DNA from: Combretum micranthum
Taxonomy: Eukaryota > Streptophyta > Magnoliopsida > Myrtales > Combretaceae
Direction: 5' to 3'
Assembly: GCA_024138025.1 (NCBI GenBank)
Contig: JAMXBD010000208.1
Coordinates: 1 to 64,000 of the forward strand
DNA: 64,000 bases
The notes under the pieces are model-generated. The model did not search any database. It was not told the DNA's origin and saw only the letters and a program-made list of their open reading frames with translations. Shown piece by piece: positions 1 to 11,999 of this stretch. Positions within the stretch are counted from its first letter, which is position 1. Every line of letters begins with the position of its first letter. The position numbers were made by a program, and so were the translations under genes.

Positions 1-1455
1 ATTCATGTTAGGAAATCATTCATATTGCATGTATGGCTAATTTATATAGTAGGAACATTATAAACATTTACAAAACTATTCTTCGGAATTGAAATTTGTT
101 ACTGCCCTAATCTGATCCGGCCTTTTGGAAGCTTTAAGGTTTTCAAAACTTAAATATAATATTATAATTAGATAGATCTTCCGAAGTAGATAGAAATCGA
201 TATATAATTTACGAGATTCCGAGTTAAAATGACCAAGTTATGGCCGTTTTAAGTTGGAATTCCCGCTTAGAACGAGAATTACGAATTTGATAGTTTGTAT
301 AAGATAGTTTGGAATAGTTAAGTGATGAAATACTTATTAGAGTATTTTTTCCTTTTTAGGTGACCCCGATATCAACGATTCCTTACCACTGGGTTACTTG
401 TACTAGAAGACCGGTGATCCAATGGCCGAGTGAGTATCACTTCCGATTTTATTTATTGTATGTGATTGTAATAATAGTTGCACTAGATGTTTGAAAAGAT
501 AAAAGGATATGCATGATGGGGACGAATGGGGACTATGTATGCTTGTTGTTGATATGAGAAATGGAATATAAGAATATCGAAGCTGAGTGATTAACTATTG
601 CTTGTATAGATGAATTAGAATTGATTGCGATTATTGATTGATCACTTAAAAGAATTATAATTGATTATTCGAAATTGAAGATGAAATTGAACTCATTCAT
701 ATCACGATGGGGATGGAGCATTAGCATTTGTTGGTTTATTGTTGTACCTTAAACGATTCTTGTTAGTTTATCGTTGTACTTTAAACGATTCTTGTCAGTT
801 TATCGTTGTACGTTAAACGATTTTATAGTTCAGTTGACCGTAAGCTTAAACGATCGTACCGCAGGATTCGTTAATCTGCTAACCCGGGATGAAGGGCGCA
901 AGTCCATCCACATATGATTTCTGGCAGATCATATGTTTGTTGAATTCACGTGTTTGATGCATATCACTTGTCTGACTAATCACTTGATTGTTTGATGTGT
1001 TATAAATGTAATCCTGGAAGTTTTCACTCACTAAGCTAGTGTAGCTTATACCCCAATAGATGTTTGATTAAACAGGTTATCTCAAGAGTGCTAAGTGGGG
1101 ATCGTGATGATTGGAGTCGAGAATGACTTCAGGATTCCGGCAAGGAATAAGAATGTTTGCAGTTATTAGCTAGGTTCTATGATTTGCCTTGTAATAGTTT
1201 TATGTAGAGAAATCCTTGGATGAATGTAATGGAAGTATAATATGATTTGTATTTTGAAGAATAGTAAATTGTATTTCCTTTACACCGTTACTCAAGTGTA
1301 CCAATATAAAATGTATCTCTTCGATGAGTCTCCTCCATGTGTTAGACGCCTTGTACATAGTATGGAAGCCTTCGCGTGACTGAGGTGGTCATTCCTAGGC
1401 TTTAATATTGTGTACGGCGGACTGCCACGTTTAGGATACCTTTTGGGGCGTGACA
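1..1455 (+). repeat. LTR fragment, 3' part (family C), cut by window start
   Basis: This stretch is the reverse complement of the LTRs that start at 20636 and 32524. Shared landmarks are the end GGGGCGTGACA at 1445-1455, the 'actcactaagc...agcttatacccc' block near 1025-1055 (inverted at about 21075 and 32910) and the block at 130-265 (inverted at about 22085-22200 and 33755-33870). No primer-binding site follows the end, so it is probably a solo LTR, but its left end lies outside the window. No gene is visible in it. Confidence 0.65.
734..826. repeat. 32-bp tandem repeat, three copies
   Basis: Three copies start at 734, 766 and 798. Each contains ATCGTT (or ATTGTT) then GTAC then AAACGAT, so each can fold into a short hairpin. 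The array sits in the family C LTR, at roughly the place where the other copies of this LTR carry different short repeated words. Confidence 0.75.
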
Positions 1456-1458
1456 CTT

Positions 1459-2775
1459 TGTCACGGGACGGGAGTTTTACTCCTCAAAGAGTTCCCATGC
1501 GGCGCTCGACCATCCATCAAAGCATCGTTTGCTGTTAATTTGGATGGCGAGCCAGCCTAATCTTACTTGACTTCCCAAGTCAGTTCCGAGCCCCACATTC
1601 TCATAAGGAGCACCATCTAGGCTTTGCCACAATCCCTCCTACGTATGGGATGTTCAACTATACGAATTGGTGTCGGCCTGCCTTAGCCTCATCAGGAGAG
1701 CGCCATCAACTCCCAACCAGTTTGTCCACGGGAGGCTAGACCCGCCTTCAGAGACAACCCACACTACGAACAAATCTTCTGCTGATGCTACTCATAAGTC
1801 AACATGCCCCAACTAAACACCACCATAAAGTACTCAACTCTCGGACCGTGACACTTTTCCCCACTTAAATTCATGACGTCCTCGTCATGAGGCAAATTTG
1901 CTGCAGCCACTACCCACACTTAAGCTCTCACCCCTTCTCCACACCAGTTGTCAACACACCCAAGATCATCTCATCAGGACTTCGGGTTTCCTTAGGCTTC
2001 CTCTCTCCTTTACCCATTCATCCATCCTCCGAGATCACCTCTTGTTGAGTTGCCCAACAGTAAGGTTTGAGCATAAAATCTTGCTTCAACCCCAACTCGT
2101 GACAAAACTGCCCTCTAAGCAACGATGTCCTCACTTTGGTGCTCGCTCCTCTTGAGCTTCATCCACACGAGCTAAATTGACAACAAGATTAGGGAAAATC
2201 CTTATCTCCATGACTAGCGACATAGCTGCCCTTTGGCAACAATGTCCTCTCTCTGGTGGTCGCTCCTCTTGAGCTTCGTCCACATGAACCGCATCCACAA
2301 CAAGAATTACCCACTCGCCAAGAACTCTGGGTAGCATCTAAGTGGCCCGATGGAGCTGGGAACTTTGGCTCTGATACCATTTGTCACGGGACGGGAGTTT
2401 CACTCCTCATAGAGTTTCCGTGCGGCGCTCGACCATCCATCAAAGCATCATTTGTTGTTAATCTGGATGGCGAGCTAGCCTAATCTTCCTTGACTTCCCA
2501 AGTCAGTTCCGAGCCCCACATTCTCATAAGGAGCACCATCTCGGCTTTGCCACGATCCCTCCTATGTATGGGAGGTTCAACTATACGAACTGGTTTCGGC
2601 CTACCTTGGCCTCATCAGGAGAGCGGCATCAACTCCCAACCAGTTTGTCCATGGGAGGCTAAACCCGCCTTCAGAGACAACCTACACCACGAACAAACCT
2701 TCTGCTGATGCCACCATAAATCAACATGCCCCAGCTGAACACCCCCATAAAGTTCTCAACTCTTAGACCGTGACA
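1459..2775 (-). mobile_element. TRIM (miniature LTR retrotransposon), complete
   Basis: Two direct LTRs of about 395 bp (1459-1853 and 2382-2775) start TGTCACGG and end CCGTGACA, with TG/CA termini. Next to the right LTR, GCTCTGATACCA at 2368-2379 is the complement of the initiator tRNA-Met primer-binding site TGGTATCAGAGC, two bases from the LTR, so the element reads on the minus strand. Next to the left LTR, CTTTTCCCC at 1854-1862 is the complement of a purine tract. The interior is only about 530 bp and codes for nothing, which defines a TRIM; it must borrow enzymes from another element. The interior holds a duplicated block of about 118 bp (about 2108 and 2226). The flanking pentamers (CACTT, GCAGT) do not match. 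Confidence 0.85.
2368..2379 (-). other. tRNA-Met primer-binding site of the TRIM
   Basis: GCTCTGATACCA on the plus strand is TGGTATCAGAGC on the minus strand, the standard initiator tRNA-Met primer-binding site of plant LTR elements. It lies two bases inside the right LTR and fixes the element's orientation. Confidence 0.85.
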
Positions 2776-3972
2776 GCAGTAGCAGCAACAATAAGAAAAA
2801 GAGAGAAAAAATTAATTTAAGTAGAAAAAATGTAATGAAGTATAAGATAAATTAAGTAAAAAGTATAGTAAAGTTTTATAAGAAAAGAAAATTGTAAGAG
2901 ATATAAGAGATATGTGTAAGAATAGGTGTAAGAAAAAGTAGAGATAAATGAATAGTAATTGAATAGTAAATAAAACAAACAGATTACCAATAGTAAGAAA
3001 AAAATGCGTAAATGAACTATATTTGACGTTTTTAAAAGCTAAAAAATTTGTAACTAATATTTTTATGTAATGATAAATTATTAGATGATATTTAAAAGAT
3101 GATTTGATATTATTTTTTCATTAATTGTTATCCTAAGGTCAGGTACCAAAACGGTTTTTTAGCCTTAACTATCGAATTTTTGACCTGAAAAATTAATCTG
3201 TGATATTTTATGAATATCTTTATATATTTCTAGTATAAATTTTTTTCAAAATATTTTTATTATTTTGCATGCCAGGACCCTGATTTTAGAAACTGATCCT
3301 GTTTGGGTTTGAAACTAGTAGATTTTTTTACGAATTTGATCTTTTTAGATTGTATCGCATTATCTCAATCTATAATCTAAGGTTATCGAATTCTTATTTT
3401 TTTAGGGTTTCGAAAGCGGGATTGTTAGATCTAGTATCACTGGGGCTTATTATTGACCTAGTTGGCTTTAAGGTTCCCGTTTCGATTCTGGCTTTGCGAT
3501 TTATTGTAAGGTTACAAAATTTAGGGGGATTTGTTATACTTATATTTTTAGTTCAAAAATTAAGTTTACTCTATTTTTATGATTTATTTAATATTTTGCA
3601 GTTCTCAAAATTGCTTAATCGAGTCTAAGATTATGTGTTAACTCAATTTGACTTTTGGTATTAATTTTAAATTTTTTATCCTAAGATTCACCAAAATTTT
3701 TAAGGTTTTATAATTTGTCATTAAATTCTTTTTGGACATACTGTCTTGATTTGCGTGTTAGAGATTAGATAAATGAATTGTTTAGTGTAAGGATTTTGAG
3801 TCGAACGATTATTTGGATTTTCGTTTTGTTTTTGAAGATGTTTCTTTTTCTTAAGGTTATGAAATTTCTTAATCTTGTTTAGAGTTCGGTTTTATTTTGG
3901 GTTGGTTTTTAAGGTTTAGGTTTCGATATTAACTCTAGGATTATTTTCTAAGAGTTTCTAAAATTCCAGGGG
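2776..3972 (-). repeat. LTR fragment (family D)
   Basis: Blocks match the unit at 37386-38581: the 'gtgtaagaa...gtagag' block near 2930 matches about 38100, and both units finish at GGGGTTTACA (3963-3972 and 38572-38581). Read on the minus strand this is an LTR starting TGTAAACCCC. The copy is diverged and about 0.5 kb longer in the middle. Open frames here (for example 3350-3628) lack codon structure and known motifs. Confidence 0.45.
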
Positions 3973-4144
3973 TTTACAACCTGTACTTTCTATTTTTGGC
4001 AATTTGTTAACTAGATTTTCAGTTTTAGTGATTCCATACTTATTTTTTTTATTTTGTATCTCTGTTAGTAAAAAAAATTAACCATCATTATATATATATA
4101 TATATATTCGCTTTTGTATCCATACTTTAAATTCAAATTATATC

Positions 4145-4440
4145 ACGATGTCTATACTTTGATATTAATGAACTTTCGTGTATATTCACTAATTAATTTA
4201 TCACAAATTAACATTATTACTTTTTTAGTTGATATATTATTTTAAAATAAAATGAAAGTTATATATTCATTCACTGAAAATTAGCTTTAGGTTTTTGTTG
4301 ACGTATTATGTGAGGAATAAAAATGAAAATTATTTGTATATATATAAAAAATTCTTTTTGTTTTTAAAATAATATTTTGTTTAAAAATCTAAAATTAATT
4401 TTCAGTAAATAAATACATAGTTTTCTTTTAAATATTAAAA
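4145..4440. repeat. Dispersed foldback repeat, copy 1
   Basis: About 300 bp is shared with 20255-20545. The core (4261-4420) is an inverted repeat: the left arm near 4261-4297 (…ACTGAAAATTAGC…AGGTTTTT) pairs with the right arm near 4382-4420 (AAAAATCTAAAATTAATTTTCAGT). It looks like an old MITE; no clear target duplication was found. A TA run lies just before it, at 4091-4106. Confidence 0.55.
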
Positions 4441-6755
4441 TATATATTACTTAAAAAAGAAACATATTAAATTTTTTAATAAATTAAATAGTAAATAAAC
4501 ACTAAAGTGCATTGAATTAAAGTATAGACATTAAAATGCAATTAAAACTAAAGTATAAAAAATAAAATGTAAAAAAAATATAATGGTCATTAACTTTCAT
4601 ATTGAGGAGACACAAAATTGAAACTAAATTGAAAAAATCAACATTAAATCACTGAAACTAAAAGTTTAGCTTCCAAATTGCTAAAAATTAAAAGTATGAG
4701 AAATTCTATGGTCCCATCATTAATTTTAATAGGAATCCAACGGCTCAAAACATATCCAATCATGATTGAACCCCTAAAATAGTTAATATTCTAATTACAT
4801 ATTTATTTTAACAATTAAATAATTGAGTCCAATCAACGGAACCATCGAAGCTCCCTAAAAGTATAAACATCTATAATGCCCTTATTTCCTTAATTTGCTA
4901 TGTTACTCTGCGAAATTCTACTAGATTAGACCTTAGCTCAGATTAGATCCAAACAAAGACCCAATTCAGGCCAACCATTAGTCTTCATGCAAGGCTGAAC
5001 TCATCAATCCACATGGATCAAGATGCATTGGATTGATAGTTCACCACTGAATTGGTGGTGATTGGTCAACACATTAAGGTAGCCTTTACCTCATATCTTA
5101 TTGCATAATGAATTGTTATTAATTATGATTGGTTAAGAGAACCATTATCTAAAAAGTAATCATGAAAGGCCGTATATAGATCTAATGATTTGTGACATTG
5201 CAAAGATTCGACTAATTGCATCTGGTGGCCTCAACTCACCAAGAAAAGTCAACCAATCGTTTGGAAGAGCAAGTCCTCAGTTATAGCATTAGCGTAATGG
5301 AAATAGTAATATCAAGCCAAGATGAGGTTGCTATTTCTTTCTTTCACATGTCTAGAAATATAATTAAACCAAATGGATCCAACTATTTAAATACAACAAG
5401 ATAGAGTTTGATCGAAAGCAATTGACAAACTCGTGCTCAATTTCAATATCCTTCAGCTTAATTTGTTTTGTTTCCAGTCCTAAACTATTAGGAATATTTG
5501 TTTTGAAGCACAATAAATTCAAAGAAAAACGAAAAAATGAAATAAAAAGGAAACACCCAAGCCACATGACTAAATTAGAAAAATTCTATTGTCCTATTCT
5601 TTTTTTTTTTTAAGGATTGATATCCTCAAATATTTAACGGCTTAAATTCATATCTAACCATAATTATACTATTGAATACTTAATACATCAATTACTTTAT
5701 TTCTTTTAATGATTACATAAATTGCTCTGTACCTCTAGCACTCAAAATCTTCAAGGACTATAGTGTGCAGATTTCTTGCAAAATTTTGGATAGCAGCTCT
5801 TAAGATTCATAAATTAGTAATTACACCAGGATATGGACGAGAATCGTAAATTTTCAATAATTTGGACTATTTAGGAGAAATAGAGAGTGATTATATGAAA
5901 ATTCTTTTGTGTCTATGTATGCTCAAAGTTTCTAAGTCATTCTCAAGTAACACCAACAAATATGACACTTTTGAAGGGACATAATCATTGAATCTTCTCC
6001 TAGAACTTGTTTTTTTAACATTAGATTCTGCCAGTGACAATTATGAGCTAGTTTAAACCGTTTTTTTCCCCCTTCATGAAAAAGCAGGTCTTAGATATTA
6101 TTTTAAGCAAAAGTTGCAAGTTTTGATAGTTACAAAATTCATTCGAACAAATTGTCAATTAAGCTCTTATTACGGCTTGTTTTGATTTCACCCATATGAG
6201 ATTCAAATGGTTTTTAATTCACAGGATATGGTAGATATCTGTGATTTACAAAACACGACAAACAGGGGACACACGTTTATTCAAATATGACGTACATGAT
6301 CCATACAAAGTGCTTTTCCACACTTCCAACTTTCCATTTCGTGCGGATCTCTCATTAAATCAACAATCAGCTTGATGGTTTGTCTTTGGTACTACTTTTG
6401 GCCAAACACCCAGCTTCGGATATTTCAAAGATTCACTTAAGCCCCTTTTGAAAATGTGCGAACTACGTCCATAGACGAAGAGACATGAGCAATCAAGGAA
6501 GCACTTTGAAATTTGAATTGTTGATGAGGAAATGGGAACAAGGTCGAAGTAAACTTTTTCCCATTATTTGCATCACGAAAGAAAGATCTTTATCAAAGTA
6601 TTTCTGAAATCTGCCATACTATCTCTCCGATGAATTTTCATTTCTGATTGTAGAATTGCCCATGAATATTTACACTACACGGTACGATTTTATGCCATGT
6701 ACTATTGCCCCTGTTCTCCGAGAACATGAAACTAACTAAAACCTTCTAAAGAAAA
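4441..6755. other. Intergenic, no gene recognised
   Basis: AT-rich sequence with only short unconvincing open frames. About 4690-4830 and 5580-5720 share the phrase 'aaattctat(g/t)gtcc' and a loosely similar downstream pattern, perhaps two old copies of a small repeat. The part from about 6450 to 6755 probably includes the 3' UTR of the GH43 gene. Confidence 0.4.
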
Positions 6756-9700
6756 TCAAATGACAGCAGCTACAAATAGTGAAGAAGCCAAAATTAGTAA
6801 ATAACATACAAAGAATCGTGGAACAATGTAAAACAAAAATTGCTTCATCGTTGTGGTCAGTCTGCCCATGAGGAAGCTCCACATTTTATGCCAGTATATC
6901 GACACTCTCGACCATGATGGAAACCCGAATTCATAGTCAAGAGGATAATCGGGTTTTCCTTCAACAACCAACGGTAACCAAACATACCTTGAGTTTCTCA
7001 AGTCAGCAGGATTCCAACGATCTGCCATGAAAATGAAAACATCTTCATGTCCAGGTATTGGAAGGACAAACGTGCTCTGAGCAAAAAATGTTGTGAACTG
7101 AAACATTTTATTTCCACCGACGCATGGGTTTCCCATCATTTCCCATGGTCCCGTAATAGACTTAGCTGAATGAGTTCGCGCCTCGTTTGGTGCCCAACCA
7201 GTGCAGCCAGATGTAATCATGTAGTAAGTTCCCTGATGCTTGAATAATGCTGGAGCTTCCCGACGTTTTCCTATGAGAACCCTTTTCATGACTTGTGTAA
7301 CATCAAGATAATCACTCGTAAGTGGTCCAATATGAAGAACATGATTGTTCTCAGAAGAGTAGATGAGGTACGCAACTCCATCATCATCTTTAAATATTGT
7401 CATGTCCCTGCTGTCAAATCCATGAGGTCTTTTACTGTACAGATAATGAAAGGGGCCAGTTGGGTGATCACTAACAGCAACACCCACTGCAGCTTTGGTG
7501 TAGTTGGCATCATCTATATGCATCCACATAACATACTTCCCAGTATTGTCTTTGTAAATGACCTTGGGCCGCTCAAGCACATTTGATTTGTGAAGATCAC
7601 GAGTTTCATTCTTTTGTTCTGCTTTCAGCACAATCCCCTCGTTTTTCCATGTCCACAAGTCTCTTGAAGAATAGCAACCTACTCCTATAACATCAACCTG
7701 AATTTCAATGCACAAACAATTAAGATAAGGACCAGAACTAAAAGGTCAGGAAGACCGCAATAAAACAAATGGTACATATGAAATGAGGACAAGAGAATGG
7801 CAACAGGGAAGAATAATCCTCGGATGTGATTGGTAGCTCTGAGACTAAAGATGATTACTCCCTATACATGTATAAAAGCTCCAAGACAGGAAGTTTTATT
7901 TTTTACAGATGATAATCATACGCATTACAGTATCCCCACAAAAAGAACTCATTGAGAAAAACAATGACAGTAAAAGACTACAGCTTCCTTGCTTGTCTTA
8001 CTTACATATCAGATATTTCTCTGGCTCCATTAAAGTAAAGGCCCAACAAGCCAATAAAGAAGTTAGTGTATTATTGGGAGTCAAACATACAAACTTTTAT
8101 TCTTTGTGTATTGAAACTGCAGTAAACCACACTTCTCAATATTCTAAAGATTTTAATTTCAAATATGAGTGGATTACTTAACCGGTCAGCAAAATCACCG
8201 GGTACAAAGCAGTATATTCTGGAAAGTCCAAGTCGTATCCACAGGGAGCTAATGGCTAATTACTAGATTTAAACTTTTACCCTAATCTAAGCAATTGATT
8301 TTTCAGATGTGTAATTAATCTATATTAATCTAAATTAAAAACTAGATTTCAAATGATTTATCAAGAACTAAAACCATATGTTCCAGCAACTATAACGAGG
8401 GATTTAGGTTTAGGAGATGCAGATGATATATGAATGATGTATTTCTATTCTCATGTGAAATGAATCATACTTTAAATTGATATATAACATTGATTACTTG
8501 GGATTTGATCAAATTCATCTAAGAATTGCTCACCTCTCGATGTAACAAAATCTTTCATAGCATAAACTATCCTATTAAGATAAGTTATCTATGATTTCAG
8601 GTTAATAGCATTTTGCTCTCACCAAAATTACTATCCTAGTTAAGAATACAAAACAAGCACCGTTAAGTGACCCAAATTTGTAACCCTAACCGCATAAAGA
8701 TTAATGAATTCTCAAGTTCTATCACATATTTACATATCTCTATGACAAATCATATTCAAAAACATAAGTTTTGCTTGTGCGGATCATTGAATCCTTCTCA
8801 GGTATCTTTAATCCTTTCTATCTAATCTATGTTGATCAGGCATAAACTAAACAGATTACAAACAAAGATAATCAAATTCCCAAATAATCAACACCAATAT
8901 CAATTTAATTCATGCATCAAATCATCAAATCCATTCATACATATTCATAATTGACAATGAAAACATGCCTCTTAAATACAATCAAGCATAGACATAAAAG
9001 AATAGAGATTGAAAACACCTTAAAAATGGTTCCTTTTCAGAAACGGAAATTTCCAATCCAAAATCCCACAATTGTAGGCAACGCTTGATTGTAGCTAAAC
9101 CCTAATCCACTCTAAATTGCTAGAACATTAGGGTCTTAGTGCCCTAAAAGAAAAACAAACAAGAACATTTTGTTTCCTAATTTTTCTGAGTATTTTTGTG
9201 TCTTCTTTCTCTCTCTTTCTTCCTTGCTGTTGTTGATTCTTCCTCCATCTTCAATTTATAATGGATTTCACATAAATGAAATTGAAAGCTCATTATGGAG
9301 GAATTTGGAAGTTACGGGAGTTACAGGTCTTTTGGCTTTTCAAAGTAACACATAAATGGAATTGAATGCTCATTATGGAGGAAATGGGAAGTTACGGGAG
9401 TTATGGATCTTTTGGCTTTTCAAAGTAACACCCCTTTAATGTCCAATAGACGTTTCTTTAATAAATAGGGGGTTACTATTCAATAAAAAAAACGTTTCTC
9501 AAAAAGTAACGGACTGTCAAATCGACAGGTTTAGGGACAGGTCGTGTCTCATAAATGTCTTCCAAAAGCTTGATATTTAGCCCTTAATTTTGCTTCTTTC
9601 TTGTAATGGTTGAAAGACATGGCTTGTTCTTGTCATGTTGAGTTCTTCTTGATCCAATCTTTACATTTTGACCCGTCTTCGCTTTCTTTGAAAAATATCT

Positions 9701-11447
9701 CCTTTAAAGACCTGAAAGCTTAACTCCATTAATTCAAGTGCTAAATTCCCAATATTCATCAATAAAATGACCAAACATATGTTTTAGCACTCATAAAATA
9801 GGAATAATTTTGGTTCATCATGTATGAAGAATTAAACACACCTGTTCTTGTTAGTCACTGTTCACTGGTAGATCTATAGTCAAGACTGCAACTCAAGCTA
9901 ACCTTACAACCATGATTAAGGCACATTGCCGTACAGGTAACAGGTTGCATTAATTAAATAGAGTTAATCTATCGAGCAATACACACTAGACAGCTAAGAC
10001 TACGTGACATGACATTGAGAACTTATTTTAGTTTTCATAAGATACCAATAGAGCCTATTGGTATCTTCTCAAGGCAAAAGGATAGTATTATCCTTCACCA
10101 AGTAGCAAAGATTTACCTAGCCTAAATAATCCCTTTTGGGATGTGAAAAGCTGGAGTAGCATATTCAATGCATGATTCAATTACTGTTATTATTGTTTAA
10201 CTTCAGCAAAGAATCATCTTATCAGTCATCAAGCATTGGGAATCCAATTACTCTCATATGAAATACTAAAAGAAAGAAAAAGCGCAAAAGGAAAGCAATC
10301 TTAATTTCATGTCTGTTGATGAAACTACAGAAAAAAGAATGCAACTCCAGCAACCCTGTCTGTTGATGAAGTCCAAAGAAAAAGTAAGATAATTAAGACA
10401 TAAAACACCTAGTTGATAGACTTTATTAAATATGGTCATCTGTTTGCATTAGATGGCACCTGTTGGCTATTGGCTTTCTATAGCAAGCCGAAGGAACAGC
10501 AAAGCAAGAGAATCAATGAAAATTAGCAGAAGATTAATAAGAAAGATCATCAAAAATCCACTCTTAAATATTATTGTGAAGGTTAGCACCACATACGTAA
10601 CAATTATACAAATCTTACATGCATTATATATATATATTTGGGTGCATAAGTCCCCAGATCATGTCGTTCATTCCTAAAATAAATTCTGACATCTATGCAG
10701 GGCAATCATGCTAAAGTAGCCAAAAAACATAAGTAAATATATCTAGCACCAGAATAAAGAGGACACGAAATCAGCAGGGCAGAAAAATATCACAGAAACC
10801 ACATCATACAAGCAACTTGAACTAAATTGCACATGGGATTGTGAGATCATCATGATACTACACTTGAGTTCTAAAACTATGGGGTTGCTGAGTTCAAATT
10901 AAATTTACTCACACGTGCTGCAGATTTCTTGTGAGCATGGTATGTTGGCCCGTCTTTGTATTCTCCATACCAATAGTACATCCCTGACTTCTCATCAAAG
11001 AGAATACCCCTCCATGAGCATGAATAGGATTTCCATCAGTGTCCAACCAAAGTCTACCGGGAAATAGTAGAAGCTTTCGTTTCTAGCATTCTTCCTCGGA
11101 TCTAAGGCAGTGCTCTCATCAGGGAAGAAAATATGTCTTATTTTGGAATTCTCATCAAGAAACTCTTCAATGAAAGGTAGAAAACGCCTGTGTTTCCCCT
11201 TTGGAGGACGAGCAGGCTTATTTCTCCTTGGTGGCATTTGAATATGCTCTTCCTCAAAAGATGTAACAACTTTACGACTAAGATGCAGATGGAGCTCACC
11301 ATTTGCCTCAGCATTACGACTAGTTGTGATTAGATGGAACATAAAAATAAATCCCACCAATATAAGTACTACTGCATACAATCCACATCTGCTTCCTGCA
11401 TTTAAATTGAAAGTAGTTGGTTTCCAAGATTTATTCTTCATCCTCAT
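6756..11447 (-). CDS. GH43: GH43 glycosidase, Golgi exo-beta-1,3-galactosidase-like (frameshifts as written)
   Basis: Two coding exons: 11447-10913 and 7697-6756, joined in phase 0 (CGT|gtgagt ... ttcag|GTT). The start at 11447 gives MRMKNKSWKPTT, matching the start of the Arabidopsis relatives At3g49880/At5g67540 (GH43A/B), which are Golgi type II membrane exo-beta-1,3-galactosidases trimming arabinogalactan glycans. Visible parts: basic N-terminus, one membrane segment (about residues 18-38), a stem, then the beta-propeller with LERPKVIY, MWMHIDDANY, RDMTIFKDDDG, REAPALFKHQ (likely acid Glu) and ADRWNPADLR. Exon 1 lacks one G near 11058 and one near 11009; with both restored it reads straight into exon 2 in the family pattern. 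Near 6877 a third single-base loss is likely: W-(K/R)-LP is expected, but the frame instead runs into a hydrophobic tail. It may be a functional gene with assembly errors or a young pseudogene. Confidence 0.88.
8190..9845. repeat. Non-coding repeat inserted in the GH43 intron
   Basis: It begins with a block containing 'aagtcgtatccacaggga' (8231-8248), a signature I recognise from a common class of plant non-coding LTR/LARD-like repeats. It ends with a tail of the same type ('...cccttaattttgcttc...ttgatccaatc...', 9570-9800). No protein is encoded. The exact boundaries and the target duplication are not clear. Confidence 0.45.
9269..9429. repeat. 80-bp tandem duplication inside the intronic repeat
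   Basis: Two copies (about 9269-9349 and 9350-9429) share 'ctcattatggagga' and 'ggaagttacgggagtta' with a few substitutions. It is a simple local duplication. Confidence 0.8.
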
Positions 11448-11999
11448 TCTCTCTTTCTTTTTACCTCCAAAAATAGCTGCAGTTGAAAACCAGAATAATA
11501 TGTAGATGTGCAAAAACCAATATTTTTCTAAATCCGGTTTTTCCAAGAGAAAATATTAAGAATTTAAACATAAAACAAAAATTCGGAGTCTCCCTTATCA
11601 TGATAAAGTCAACTTTTCCTACCACTCTATATAGTCATAGCCTCATGACTAAACACTTTCCCAGGTGGAAAAACATTAGCTCAGAATTCAATTCATCCAT
11701 GTACCAATTCGAAGAAACATAAAGCCACCAATCAAGATAGAGAGTTTCACTGCCTGGTATAAATATGTACACACGCACATACATACATGAATTCCCGTCA
11801 TGATCATATTTTTCCAAGTTCTAAAATTGCAGTACAGGCCATTGAGTCATAACTTTGGTAATGAAAAATGGATCTTTGATCTGTGGGTCCAATTTAAAGA
11901 TCAAAATTACAAAAATTATCATCTTTGTAATATAAATATATTTTAAAGGAGCCCCTCGTCCTTTTGTTAAATGGAGGGCCAACTCGCTCGTGTGGCCAC
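11448..11999. other. Region 5' of the GH43 start
   Basis: It should contain the 5' UTR and the promoter of the minus-strand GH43 gene. A possible 5' UTR intron acceptor (…tttcaactgcag, minus strand) lies at about 11478-11490. No promoter motif could be placed with confidence. Confidence 0.35.

Larger units (their letters stand above)
7698..10912 (-). other. GH43 intron, 3.2 kb
   Basis: Bounded by GTGAGT at 10912-10907 and TTCAG ending at 7698, read on the minus strand. About half of it (8190-9845) is an inserted repeat. The remainder shows no gene, although short open frames occur, for example at 7909-8181 and 10453-10677. Confidence 0.8.

Noticed and set aside
3350..3628. 92-residue hydrophobic open frame starting at a TTG
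   Set aside because: Falls in an AT-rich LTR fragment; hydrophobicity follows from T-rich codons and there is no good start.
10453..10677. Possible extra GH43 exon (74-residue frame on the plus strand)
   Set aside because: It is on the opposite strand within the intron, and the family sequence joins exon 1 to exon 2 directly without a missing segment.
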